Origin: Aselliscus stoliczkanus
Lineage: Eukaryota; Chordata; Mammalia; Chiroptera; Hipposideridae
Direction: 5' to 3'
DNA length: 64,000 bases
Assembly (NCBI GenBank): GCA_033961575.1
Contig: CM066735.1
Coordinates: 31,019,501 to 31,083,500 of the forward strand
In this document: positions 1-13,000 of the stretch, one piece after another
Numbering within the stretch: the stretch's first letter is position 1
Layout: each line of letters opens with the position of its first letter
Program-made: the position numbers and the translations under genes
Notes under the pieces: generated by a model
The model's database searches: none
What the model saw: the letters and a program-made list of their open reading frames with translations, nothing else
What the model was told of the DNA's origin: nothing

Positions 1-222
1 CTTCTAAATCACTGATCCGATCCTCTGCTTCATCTAATCTACTGGTGATTCCTTTGAGTGTGTTCTTCATTTCAATTATTGTATTCTTTAGTTCTAACTG
101 GATGTTTTTATGATTTCTCTATCATTCCTGTGTCCCCACTAAGTTCCTTAAACTTTCTTATTATCAGAGTTCTAAACTCTGTCTCTAAAAGGCTGGATCT
201 CTCTGTTTTATTTAGTTCCATT

Positions 223-332
223 TCTTTCTTTTTTTTTTTGAGGGCAATGTCACTGCCCCTCATATGTGGAACCGAACTGGGGCTGCTGGCTTCCCAAGCC
301 AGCACTTAACCACCGCACCACTCTGCTGGCCC
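223..332 (-). mobile_element. tRNA-derived SINE, antisense
   Basis: From left to right: a T-run (antisense A-tail), 'gagggcaatgtcactgcccc', a B-box-like 'ggaaccgaactgggg' in antisense, and a head ending 'ctctgctggccc'. Flanking 13-bp direct repeats 'atttagttccatt' (210-222 and 334-346) show a target-site duplication, so it inserted in the L1 after the L1 itself had landed. The same family occurs at 10413, 37015 and 38395. Confidence 0.9.
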
Positions 333-2214
333 TATTTAGTTCCATTACTTGAGGTCTTTTGATCTTTTAGTTGGGACATGTTTCTTTGTTTCTTCATTCT
401 GGCTGTTGCTCCGTGATTGCTTCGATGTATTAGGTAGATCACGTGTGTCTCTCAGTCGTTGCTGGGTGGTTTTAAGTAGTACGTGTCCTTTATATTCAGA
501 TTGCACAGCCTCCCTATTCTCCTGTACCATGTGTTCCAGAGGTGTCACTGTTGAAGTTGCTGTTTAATTGCTTTTGGCTTGTCAGAGGGTGGGATTGACC
601 CTTAGATGGATTAGCTGGGAGTATTAGCTCTGTTCACAGTGTGTGCTGTGTGGAGGTTGACCCCTTCAGAGGAGGCTTGGCCACTGTGGGCTCTTGTGCC
701 TGTGGGAAATTTCCTTTGAGAGTGCCACTTGTCGGTTCAACCAGGTAGTACTCTGGTTTTGTCTAACACTTGGCTCTGGGCGTATTGGTTCTGTTGTCTC
801 TTTGGTGGGCTCCCACTCAGAGCCATTTCAGCCTTGTCTGCTCCCGGCCTGTAGCTACCTGGTAGGTGCCTCAAGGCTGTACGCAGTTGGCTCCTGCCAG
901 TGCTGGACCTGTGGTCATGTGGGGATGGTCTCTGTGTGAACTGAGGCTGTCTGCCACCAATATTGGTCCTAATGCAGTTTACCAAGAGGCCCAGGACCCC
1001 CTAGGCCTTTTGCCACCTGTCAGACGCCAGTAAGGCCCACCTATTAGAAGAGGCTCTTTAGGAGCATTCGTCTGGCTATTTGACCTGGATTTGAGGGTGC
1101 CCTCAGCGCTTTGGCACTACTTTGGCAAGTTGGAGTTCAAGTGAGTTATGAGATGTGACAGGTGGTTTTTAAGATGTTAAGTGGAGATTCATGTTTACGC
1201 CAATACCTGGCCTGTGACTCCCCTGTATAGCATCCCAAGACACTACCACCAGCATCCACCTCGCACTCACAAATTTATGAAAGATGCTCCCGAATGGCTG
1301 TGGTGCAGGTTTGTGGTCACTGAGCATCACCAAGAGGACCCCAGGGCTCTGCGGACCACCTTCTGTTGTAAAAAAACCTTTTCTACAGTTTGTGGGGCTG
1401 GGGCCAGTCATCCTGGCACCCTGATTCCCCTTGGCAATGCAGTGGTACATGGGCGAAGTGGTGTTACAGGCACATAAAGACTGTGGTCAGTGGTTTCTAC
1501 AAATTCAGTGTAGTCACAGCTCTTGGACCAGTGCTAGGTCCATGTCCACGTCATAAAACAAAAACAAATAAGGCAACCCAACAACACCAAAAATCAAATA
1601 CACCCCACAAAAACACAATAAACAATGATCAGACAGGAGTAACAAAAATATATAAAAGAGACAAAAACACAAATAGAAACACAGGAGAACAAGACAGAAA
1701 AACAGTGACCAAAGCAATAACCTGATAAATAAGCCTGAGAAACAATGACAGAGAAAACAGATGAAAGAAAAGAAGAAAAAGAAACAAAAAGATGAAACAG
1801 AAAGAAAAGAAAAAAAACAAAAATAAGCAAAGAAGGGGGGAAAAAAGAAAAGAAAGAAAAAAGAGAAAAAGCAAATCTCTGCCTCCTTTAATCTGCAGAC
1901 CACTTGCTCAGCAATAGAGTCCCTAGGCACCTCTTGTGTTGGGGAGAAGGTCCCAAAGCATCGTGCGCCTGCCTCCCTCTCAGGCTTGCAGTGAACTTCC
2001 TGCAACTAGTTGCAGTGAACTTCCCTGGGTCTGTACTCACCACCAAAATTCCTCCCAGCAGTCCACTGCTGCAAACACCCTCTGTGGCCTGCGGAGATGG
2101 GGGCCAGGCACCAGGGACTCCGGGTGGCCCTGGAAATGCAGCTTTAGGTGGGCAGGTGTTGCGAGCACCTGAAAGGGGCAGTCAGCACATTTGAGTCTCT
2201 TCCTGAAAGTCAAG

Positions 2215-2800
2215 GGGACATTAACCCCTCGGCAGGGCCCTATGTCCCTGTGTCGTACTCATGACATGAATGGGGAACAAAGTCCCAACACACAGGTTCA
2301 GATAGAGTGAGTAACACAGCTTTATTTGGGAACTAGTGTCCCTCCAGAGGCCAATGCTCTGGTAAGCACAGAGGGTTTTACAGAATAGAATAAAATTTAA
2401 TAACGAACCAAGTCCCAGAGTCAATCGAGATGGAGAAAGTCCCTGGTCTGGAAGAGACAATGGCTCACAACGGGTCTGAGGCAAGCTGGTCTTGCAAGGA
2501 AGAGTCCAGGAGTATTGCGACTTGTACTATGCAGAGGGTCTTAGCTGGAGCGCCCAGTCAGACTGCTCATGGCATTGCTCTGGAGTTTTCCTTTTATCTT
2601 CTTTTCCTTAGACTCTTTTACTTCTTAGGTGATAACCAGAAGTTGTTTTGGTGACCGTGTTTGTTATCCTAGGTTTCACAAAAAAACATAAACAAGTTTA
2701 TTTTCATGTATATGCTCTACACTTAAAGATGTATACTTTCACTTTACTTTTATCGGTGTCACACATATGCAGCCTGGCTTGTGTCCCTACTAGTGAACAA
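2215..2800 (-). mobile_element. Probable endogenous-retrovirus LTR fragment inside L1 5'UTR, antisense
   Basis: The minus strand of this segment has a TATA-like 'gataaaagg' near 2600, then 'aataaagctgtgttactcac' (around 2310-2330), the arrangement of promoter and poly(A) signal in retroviral LTRs of the gamma type. The segment has no counterpart in the second L1's 5'UTR and lengthens this copy by more than 1 kb. I could not find both TG/CA ends or a clean target duplication, so limits are approximate. No retroviral coding sequence is visible. Confidence 0.4.
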
Positions 2801-3899
2801 CTTGTTTTGCAAACCTAAATCCAAAAACAACCGTGTTTATTGTATATTTTATATGCTCTATACAGCAGAGCAGGCCCCCAAGACACCACGGGGTGTGGTG
2901 AGTCGCTCCCACCAAGTCAGAGCAGCATGCATTCCTATACCGGCAACCAGCCTGCACAAACGCTCCCATTAATACCCCAGCCACATCATGCAGGTGCACA
3001 GCTCTCGGCCCTACACTCTTAGGACAACTCCCAGTCTCAGCCTGGGCCAATCAGCAGCCCGCAGATCAGGCCGAGCAGCCTGATAGCCATGTGCCACACT
3101 GGCAACTCTGCACAAGCAGTGCAGAGAGCATGGACCCAAGGCAGTGTGCACAGGCACACATGCACTCCTGCGCCAATTCCACCAGACCAATCCGATCCTA
3201 GACCTGACCCTCTGTGGGAGGGCCCAACCCTGAAAAAATGCACTGTCCTGTACACTACTTATGTGCAAGCTCCTCACAGGGGTAAAAACGCTCCCAAATC
3301 CTTCAGCTCCTGTGCCAAAGGTGCTCAGTTCAGTCCTTCCCCACAGGCCCTTGGGCCCCCTGCTCATGCAGTCACTCCCTTCACCAGGGACCAGGTGAGT
3401 GCTCACCAGCGAGTGAGTCCTTGTGCCAGCTCCTCTGGAGGGCGACTGATTCTCTAGCTGCCCTCTGCCTCACCGAGTTGAGCAAAGAGAGTCCTCACTA
3501 GTTTCTACTGCCAGCTATCATGGAACTCCTCTTCCTGGCAAACTAACTCTGGGCTTGTGAGCGTGACATGGGGCCGGAGGGTCCCTCCCGGAACAGGAGA
3601 AGCCTCTCCACCACTGAGGTGTCTCTCACGGAGTTCGCCCTCTCTCTGTGGGCCTGGAGTCAGTCTGCCTCATGTCTCTGCCCCTCCTACCAGTCTCGAC
3701 ATGATCCTTTGTTTAGAAGTTCTGTTCATCTAGTGTTCAAGGGACTTTGAGGTCGAATGTTGTATAAAATATTTGTAATTTTGGCGTGATCCTGGGAGGC
3801 ATCTGGCACAGTGTCCCTCTATTCTGCCGTCTTACCGAAAGTCTCTCATGAGCTATTTTAAAAATAACTTGTTAATGGAGAAATTTTTGTCTTTCATAG

Positions 3900-4015
3900 G
3901 TCCATTGTCTTGGTGGAGAAATTGGAGCAGAAATTTGGGAGCATCTCCTTGTCATGATCCGATGTCCCTTTCTGGCTCTTTCTGCTACAATAAGCAACCC
4001 TGAACATCTCACTGA
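3900..4015 (+). CDS. DDX60: DDX60 exon 1 of window: end of motif II to motif III
   Basis: This exon starts in phase 0 after ...ctttcatag and encodes window residues 1-39. It opens with [16 protein letters not shown], so the DE of the DEVH (Walker B) box must lie in an exon upstream of the window and motif II is split by an intron. [11 protein letters not shown] near the C-terminal side is motif III (SAT), which couples ATP hydrolysis to unwinding in superfamily 2 helicases. The donor is ga|gtaggc; the leftover two bases join the first base of the next exon to make Glu. Reading on past the donor gives an immediate TAG, which supports the donor placement. A minus-strand L1 ends only ~60 bp upstream of the acceptor. 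Confidence 0.93.
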
Positions 4016-7000
4016 GTAGGCCTTAGGTTCAAGTTTGGGTACAATAGTTAATGTATTTTGAGCATTTGAATGTCATACTTCCTGTATGGATTCTGAAGAG
4101 TTTCATAACTTTCTAGTGAATTCGTTAACTTATCTGTGGGTATTTAAGGAATAGAGACTCTGCAGCAACCGCTTGGCACGCCCTGGGCAAGGCCATATTC
4201 TATAAAGGAAAATCAAGGACTCTCCCAGCCAGATCTGCAATTAAGTGGGACATTTCCCCCATATCTCAAAAACTGTTCACCAGAAGTGTTCGATATATGT
4301 TCCTTTTCCTTTGTCCTTTACCAAGAAGTAAAAAGAAAATGAAATAATGACACACTTTCCCCTGGACCTTGAGATTTCTTATATTGTCCCACTCTGTAAA
4401 TGTTTAGATAGCAAAGCCTTATTACTCAAAGTTGAAAGCCCCATATCATGTTGTCATTGGGTTACATTTTTGCCCACTAATAATAACAATTATAGAAAAT
4501 ACTCCTGTGTGCCAGGCACTGTTCTAAATGCTTTGCATATATTAATTTATTTTAAATGCCCAACAACCCTTTTGATTTACTATTTTCATTACTACTATTA
4601 GATAACATTTTCAATACTGCTATTATTATTTCCATTTTAAAATGTAGCAAATGAGGCATAGAGAGATTAAGTGATTTAAAAAGAGCCATAGCTAGTAATA
4701 AGGAGGATAGGATTCAATCTCAGGTAGTCAGGTTCTAGGGCCTGTTGTTTCCTTAAGCACAATTTTTAAGGCACATGAAATATTTCATTATTTAAAATAT
4801 TTGATGTTGCGGGGAGTGGTTCCACGTTCTGCCTAAATAATATGTAAATTTATATTTTAAGGTGGCTGCAATCAGTAAAACGGTACTGGAAACAAATAGA
4901 CGATGCAATAGAAAAAAATACTGCTTCTAAAAGAAATGCTAGCAGTCGTGCCAATTTTCACAAAGACTATGTGCAAAGGAAACAATCATATAAAGTTAGA
5001 CTTGGTATGTTTAATATATTCATAGGAATTTTATCCTTTAGAATTATTTTAATCATTGCATATTCATTCATTTGGAAATTCTTGTTCATTTTTAGTGATC
5101 TATGGAGAGAGATACAATGATTTAGAGAAGTACATATGTTCAGTAAAATGTGGTGACATTTATTTTGATCATTTTCACCCATGTGCTGCTCTAACAACGG
5201 ATCATGTAAGTGATGCTGAAGCCATATTTGTTCTAAGTAATAGAAATTATCTGTATATATCACAATTGAAAAGCAGCCTAGTTGGTACTTATCAGAATTA
5301 AAGTGTAGATACTGCATAACAGTTATTTAACCTTAGTTTTAAAAGTAACAAAAATAACATTATAGTTTTCATTGGTTCCTCAATGGTGACTGGATTCACA
5401 AAGCTTAAAAATGGCTGAAAATTTTCACCTGAATTTTTTTTGGTTAATTTTATTTATTCTTGAACATTATCTTTGCTCATTTTCTTTCTTCTTAGCATCC
5501 ATGTCTATCTGTCCACTTCTCTGAAACTAACTCTTCTCTTGGTGCAGCTACAACTGTACATGGACAATAACTAGTACATGTGAGCCTCTGACCTCCATGA
5601 AGAAAGATAAGCCAGGAAGAGACACTTTTCAGTAACATATCAATAGCAACGTAAGTTTCTGGTAGTGAAGCAATAAAATGGAGATCTTAAAGGGGTCTCA
5701 TTTGAGGCACTGGGGTTTTAGTAGGGGAGATTTCTTAATTTTTTTTGCATGTTTTTCTTCCTTTCTCATCCTTCTCCCAAGAATGGCCCATTCAAGCTCT
5801 GGTTGCTTCTCAAAACAATAATTAGTCAATACTTTGTCTTCCTGCCAAGACCTAGCAAGTTAAATATATTCTTAATTCTGTTGTCATATTATGCCTTCTA
5901 ATCTGATAATTTTTAAGGCACATGAAACTTGATGTAAAATATTTGATGTCACAGGAAGTAGTTCCATGTTCTACCTAAATAATATTTTTGGATCTACAAG
6001 GCTAATTCAGACGAATAATAAAGGTAGTGCTGATTTTGCCAAGTCTTTAGTGGCTTTCCTTTAGAAATGGCTAAATGTAGCTCCTAGCTTGGCTTCCAAG
6101 GTCTTCTACCTGGCCCCAAAGTCCTTTCTATTCATCTACTTGATGTGTCTTACCTGGATGCCCTCATGATTTTTATTGTTCCTAGAATATTTCACACCAG
6201 ATGCCAAATGCCAGTTGTCCAGATCCTGTTTCTCCTTTAGGACTGTTCCCTCCTTCCCTCTTTACTTCCCTCCTTCCCTCCCTCCCTCCTTCTCTCACTC
6301 TCTCTCACACACATACTCTCATTCTCTCCCCTGCTCACCCCTCCCTCCATCTCTCTTTTCTGGCATTTTTAAAACAGCATGGTATTTTAAAAAATTATTT
6401 TATGTAGGATGGTTCAAGGCAAGTTATCTTTGAGTAGCAACAAGTGCACTGGTTTGGAATACTTGGCAAGATTGTCATTTTGGTCCCAGTGCCTTTCCTG
6501 AATTCTCAGTAGCTATTAATGGAGTAATTGGAAAGCAGTGGAACTGCTACAGTGTGCTCTGGCTCCATATGACTTCTGCAAAGGACATGCTGTTGTATGA
6601 ATCTTCTTAAGACTTTTGGACCTTTGCTACAGGAATACAGAATGAACACAAAGGCTTGGACATCATTAAATATGTTTTGATAACTTTGTGTGTAGCATGT
6701 GTTTACATGGGATGTTTCCTAAAGTAACAGTGATAAAAAGCAAGTAGACCTTTCCAAACGAGTAAATAATAATTGTGTAGTATACTTCCAATTAATATGA
6801 AAGGACTGAATTGCAAACAAAGCATAATAAATTATAGCAACATAAAGAGAAGAACCATCCACATTAGTTGTCTCCTCTATAGCTCTATCACAGAAATGGT
6901 TTCTGAAGGGAAGGGTGGGCAGATTGAGTGAGCTGACCTTAATCCAGCTGAGGTGAGAGATTGCCTTCAATCCATACAAGGTTTGTTTCTGGCAAAGAGC

Positions 7001-10000
7001 AGAATATGGCCTTTGCCACCAATTATGCCACACAGGAACAGCTGCTCTCTCCTAGAGAGCTCTCAGCCCTAAGAAGTTCTTGAAATAACTGTTGCCAGGC
7101 TCTGTTAAGCATGGATCAATGCTTATCATCAACTATGGAGTTAGGGATATTGTGATTTGCAAAAATGACATCATGGTATAACACTATTGTGTTCAAAGAA
7201 TGATACAAATCTTTGACTTTTTAGAAATTAACATTTTGGGGGGTGACATTGGTTAATAACATTCTATAAGTTTCAAGTGCACAATTATATAATACACTAT
7301 GACCTTTTATTTATCTTCCTTTGCTACTTAGGCTGGCTCAGTGTTTGCCAGCTCATTAGTTATTGTTTGGTAGAGAACTGAATTGAATTCCCAGCTTCTA
7401 AGCCATAGATTTTTTAAACTGATTTAAAAAATGAAGAACTATATGTTGACTAATCAGTCACATTGACAGTTGAGGAATCCACCATGTGCCAGGTATTTTA
7501 CTAGACCTGTTACATATATTATCTAACTTAATTCTTATAACAAATCTATGTCATAGGTAGAATTGTCCTCCATTTGAGAAATGAGGAAACTCAGGCTCCT
7601 GTGCAAAGCTAAGAGACTTAAGAATTAATAAGCACTCTAGTGACCAAAATGGAAGATTTAAGTCTGAAAAATTATGATAATTCTTGGATTTATTTTTTTT
7701 TTAAAGGTAAAATAAGTTACCACTCTCAAGTAGTAATAAGAGAACAACATGGTAACATTCCAAAATAACATATTCATTTACTATTTTGGCAAAATGTGGT
7801 CCTTACTATCTAGCTAGCTTTCAGTGCTCAAATGGAGATGCTAAATGATGATTCAATTCAATTATTTGCATCCTATAGTTTTTTACAAGTCTAATTCTAA
7901 ACCTAATTGATTTTTTTAATTAAAATATACTTAACATATAACATTGTGTAAGTTTAAGGTGTACAAAATGATGATTTGATTAATTTACATATTGCAATAT
8001 GATTGTCATTGTAACCTTAGCTAAAATCTCTATCAAGTCACATAATTATTATTTCTTTTTTGTGGCAGGAATAATTAAGATCTCATCTCTTAGCATTTTG
8101 ATGTTTACAATACAATATCGTTGTCTATAATCACTCTAGTGTGCATTAGTTCTTCAGGACTTATTTATCTAATAGTTTTAAAAGTTTAAAGAACATGATG
8201 AGCTCTATATATTTACCCTGTTTGATTTTACCACAGTCTGTAAGGTGGAAGCAGAAATATTTTAATTCCTATATTATAGATGAGCAACTAACATTTATAG
8301 GTGGAATTAGATGTTCTGATTCAAAATCTACTGTACTTTCCATTCAACAAAACAATTCCTTTTTCAACTATGTTGTGTTCAGAATGGCTTTTTTTAGCCC
8401 AGAATTTCCAAACCTGAGTTGCATAACTTGTTAACAGCTATTGACTGAAACAAGTATCCTATTTTAAAATAATTTTGGAGCAATCTTCATACTGTAGTCC
8501 CTTCTTTGATATTTGTTTCTAATGTGAAACCTTGAAGAAGCCTATTTAATAGAACACCTATGAAAACACACCCCTCTTCCCCTTTTTTTTTGAATACTAC
8601 CTATTAACATCCTAGGGATCATGGTTTCTCAGTCAATTGGTTTGTGTCGAAGTGGATGAAAGCAGTAGAAAATACCACAATGCAAACTTTTCGAGAACTA
8701 TAGGAAATTTTTACCTATACTTTAAAATACTTGTGGAATATTAATGATGTGCATATCCAGAAGGCTTAAAGTAGAACCAAGTTAGTGACCTGGGGGAGAA
8801 GTTTCCTTGAAGTGTCTTGAAAGGGATCTGAGAGCCTTAGGCTTAAGTTGACCCATCTCTAAATTTGGAACTTAAGCAAATATTTGCTCCTTTTTAGCCT
8901 GACTTGGTACCCAAAGCAAAGAATATTCATAATTAAACAAATTTCAGTGTCAGCTGCTGGATAGAGGTCTTATTTTCTTGTTTAAACTGAGTCCCCACAA
9001 ATATTTTAGCTTCCCAGTACTCTGATTTGAAATGTGGAAGCAGTTCCTAGAGAATTAGTCCAATTAAAAGGTCTTGGGGGGCAGCAGGGTGGCTCAGTTG
9101 GTTAGAATGCGTGCTCTGAACAACAAGATTGCCAGTTCGATTCCCACATGGGCTAGTGAGCTGTGCTCTCCGCAACTAGATTGAAGACAACTGCTTGAGC
9201 TGAGCTTCCACTGAGCTGCTGCTGAGCTGCCAGTGGGTGGCTGAATTGCTCAGTCGGTTAGAGCTCTTGCTCTTAATGACAAGGTTGCCTGTTTGATTTC
9301 CACATGGGCCAGTGATCTGTGCCCTCCACAACTAGATTGAAAGGACAATGACTTGACTTGGAGCTGATGGGTCCTGGAAAAAAACACACTGTTACCCAAT
9401 GAAAATTTCTAAAATTTTTTAAAAAAAAAGATCTTAGGAAATAATATAAAAAACTTATTGGAAAGCTTTTTTTCCCTATGTTATTAAATCAGGGACATTC
9501 TTGGCTAGTATTTTGATTGCATTTAGCACTTATCAGCACTTGAATAATTTAGTTAAGTGATGTTTTCTTTTTTTTTTTTCCTATGAGAAATTTAAAAAAA
9601 AATATTTTTTCCATTTTTTTTATAGTTTCAGGTGTACAAAACAACATATTGATTAGACATTTATATACTTGACAGAGTGATAACCTCAATAAGTCTATTA
9701 CCCATCTGACACTACATAGTTATTACAATAAAGTGTCATTTTCAATGTCTTTGGTTTCATGATAGTGGTTATGAGGGAAAGTATGTAACATAAGATAAAA
9801 GGAATATTAAAAATTTTAATTTTGTTTTTCATGTAGATTGAAAGGTATGGATTCCCTTCTGATCTTAGCCTTTCACCTCGAGAAGCCATTCAGCTTTATG
9901 ACACCATGTTTCAATTCTGGCAAAGTTGGCCCAGGGCCCAGGTAAATAATATTTGTGTAAATAATTTGAATTAATTACATTACAATGGATGGTGAAGTTG

Positions 10001-13000
10001 CTGTTTAGAAAGACAAATTCTCACCATTTCTAATCATTTGCATCTGATCTTTTTAAATTATCAATGGACTCTTTCCAAAATATAATACCCCTTCTCAGAC
10101 ATTCTTCTTTCTAACATTTTATGTTTTTCTTTAATGGGATGGAATGTCACTGAATTCCTGAAAATATTTCTCCTTTCAATTTCTGAGACACTGTAATGCT
10201 TTAGTCTCTTCTTACATCCTGGATTTATGTTTCTCCATTTTCTTGCACTGTACCTCCCTTCTTTCTCTATGCCCTAATTGCTGTCTGTTTTAATCTTTTT
10301 ACCTATTTGGCTTTGCTCTGCATTCTTTCCTTTGAAGAGTTCATCTATCCAATTAAGTTTGTGTACTAAAACTATGGGGAGATAAAAGAAGTTCAACTGT
10401 TTGTATACTCTTTTTTTTTTTTTTTTTTTTTTTCTTTTTAGAGGGCAGTGTCACTGGCCCTCATATGTAGGATCCGAACTGGGACTGCTGGAGTCCCAAG
10501 CCAGCTCTTAATCACTGCGCCACTCAGGCGGCCCATTGTGTACTCTTAAGAAGCTTGTAATTATGTTAATGAAAAGCAAAATCGAGAAACATCTTTGGAT
10601 TTTCTTGGTTGATTTTATTTAATTTTGTGGTATTTCTTTTCAAGGAGTTGTGTCCAGAGAAATTCATTCATTTTAAAAATAAAATAGTCATTAAAAAGTT
10701 GGATGCCAGAAAGTATGAAGAGAGCTTAAAGGCAGAATTAGCAACTTGGATTAAAAATGGCAATGCAGAGAAGGTAATGTTCACCCGTTTTTGGAGAAGT
10801 ATGCTATCTTTGTTTTTTTTTGAATTGTATTGTTGAGTCATTACTATTTTCTGTTTGTTTTTTAATCTTTATTTTTCATTTTAGAATTTTAAGCTGAAGG
10901 TGAAGTCTAATGATTCTGAGATAGAATAAAAAGAGAGAAAGGAAACTGGTCTTTGTCTCATCCTCTATGCCTCCTAAATAATATGCCAGAAGCTGGTTCC
11001 TGCTAGATGTCACAACAGATTAGAACAGAGGTGTCACTACCCAGAGAGTTTGTGTTCTTGATGCTGTGGCAGTATAGAGTTTGGAATCACAGTAATCGTA
11101 GCTGAAAAGAATTTTCACTCTTTTTTTTTTTTTCTTTTTGTCTTGGATTTTTTTTTCCTTTTCTGATTTTTATTTCAATTTGTATAAACTATTTGTGTAT
11201 TAAAACTTTAACCAGGGATCATATAAATTACGTATATTTGTTTTAAGTAAATTGATGGTCTTTTATTTTCAAGTGTGCTTTATTGACACATATTGAAGTT
11301 TCTGATTTTGGGAGGAGTGACATGTTAGAGGTTTTTCATGTGATTTTTTTTTTTCAATTATATTTTAACTTAGATACCTCCTCCCAATGCAAAATATAAT
11401 GCAATTTATGTATATTTTCTTCTGCTTGTCTTGTCATTAATAATCTTTAAAATATATCTGGAAATGATTTTTTCTACTTAACATGGAGAAAAACTGACTT
11501 ACCTACTTTCTGCCACAGTGAAATCAGCATTATTTACTGAACAGTCTTCTTCCTGACTGATTTGTGTTCTGTTAAAAAATTGCACGTTAAATTGCATATA
11601 CATGTATGTTACTATCTATCTTTATGTTGTCTAGCATATTATTTGTGTATTTCTTTGATGGGTCTTTGCAGAGTTTTGTATCTCACTATTTTTATCATTT
11701 ATGGTATTTTAAAGAATCAGAGAAACATAGACTAGACTTTTCTCATGTGGTTTTTTTCAAATATATTTTAACTTAGATATTTCCTTCTTTTTAGAAATAT
11801 AATACAGTTTACTTACATTATAGCCAAAAGTTGTAATTCCTTTATTATGCAGAACTAAAATCAAATAATATTTTATTTATTGTTATAGGCCAAAGGAGTC
11901 CTGAGGAATCTGAGACCCAATTTGGTTTTTAGTTCATTAAACATGGAAAGCATGTTCCCACTTCTCGTTGAAAAGCTAAGAAAAATGGAAAAGTTACCAG
12001 CACTATTTTTTTTGTAAGTCATTTAAATTGTTTTGTTTTTATTTGTAATTAGTTAGAGTAATTCCTTTGAGTTGAAGGAAGTTTTACTAATTTACTTGTT
12101 GTAATACAATATTTCTTACTATTTTTGGTTTTGTTATCAGAATGCATGTTAAAGAATACACCTTTCCAGTTTAATTCCTTTTTTTTTTTCCCACGACAGT
12201 TGGCCTTTAATCACTTAATGGTATAGAGTAAGCATATCTTACATCAACAAATGCACCTTCATAGAAAAAAATATTAGAAAATGACGTAAATAAGATTATC
12301 TTCATCAAAATAACAAAACATAAAATATCAAGAAATTTACTTAAGAAATATACACAATCTTTAGTAGAGTTTGATACAATAAAAGGAGAAAACCACATGT
12401 TATTCCAGAATCAACATGCATTTTTTTTAAACTAAAGATTTCTTTCTGTAAGTTATTCTGAAGATTTTGCAGGAATGTGAAAAAAATGATTTAGATTTTA
12501 GAAATAAACAGTTATTAGACTCTTAAGTAAGTTGGTTAATTTATTCACTATACCCCAAAGTTTCTCTGATATTGAAAACTGCCTGGACTGCTTATCCATA
12601 CTGCTTAATCCAAGGGATGAAGGCTATTTTATTCCGCAATATCTATAGGGTACACCTGGACTACTATTCACCAATTGTTTCTGAGCCTTTCTCAAATGAA
12701 ACCCAATTTTCAACTGAGTTGTATTACACAGTAAGAATTAAAAGAAAAAAAAAAAAGCAGTGAAAAAATATTTCCGTGTAATCTTGATCTCTAGTGTCTC
12801 TTGCTGTTACTTGCTATAGTTATTGTTTTCTTTGCTTATTTGTTTGATATTTTTTTAAAGTTTTTATTAGTTTCAGGTATATAAAACAATGAAATAGTTA
12901 TACTTTTCACCCCTCACAAAATGACAACGCCCTTCCCCAAATCCACCACCACTCTCGCCCCAAACCCGACATCATACATACCTATTACAATTCCATTGAC

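Larger units (their letters stand above)
1..3838 (-). mobile_element. L1 retrotransposon, 5' part (ORF1 start and 5'UTR), minus strand
   Basis: The first ~200 bases match, at high similarity, the ORF1 coiled-coil region of the second L1 at 17810-18000 in this window (for example 'ctgcttcatctaatctactgg' versus 'ctgcttcatccagtctgctgg'). From ~560 to 3838 the sequence is GC-richer, non-coding and has the A-rich block typical of this L1's 5'UTR (1540-1880). It ends at '...ctattctgccgtctta', an L1-like 5' end in antisense. The body and 3' end lie off the left edge. It is antisense to DDX60 and stops ~60 bp before a coding exon. It is interrupted by a SINE (223-332) and probably by an LTR segment (2215-2800). 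Confidence 0.8.

Noticed and set aside
1514..2005. 163-codon open frame on the minus strand, rich in Phe/Cys/Leu
   Set aside because: It is translated from the A-rich (T-rich on the minus strand) block of the L1 5'UTR; low-complexity composition, no domain.
3011..3457. Overlapping open frames on both strands of >120 codons
   Set aside because: They lie in the GC-rich L1 5'UTR, where stops are rare by composition. No similarity to any protein I recognise.
4967..5317. 116-codon open frame on the minus strand
   Set aside because: It is the shadow of DDX60 exons 2 and 3; the + strand exons have splice sites and recognised motifs.
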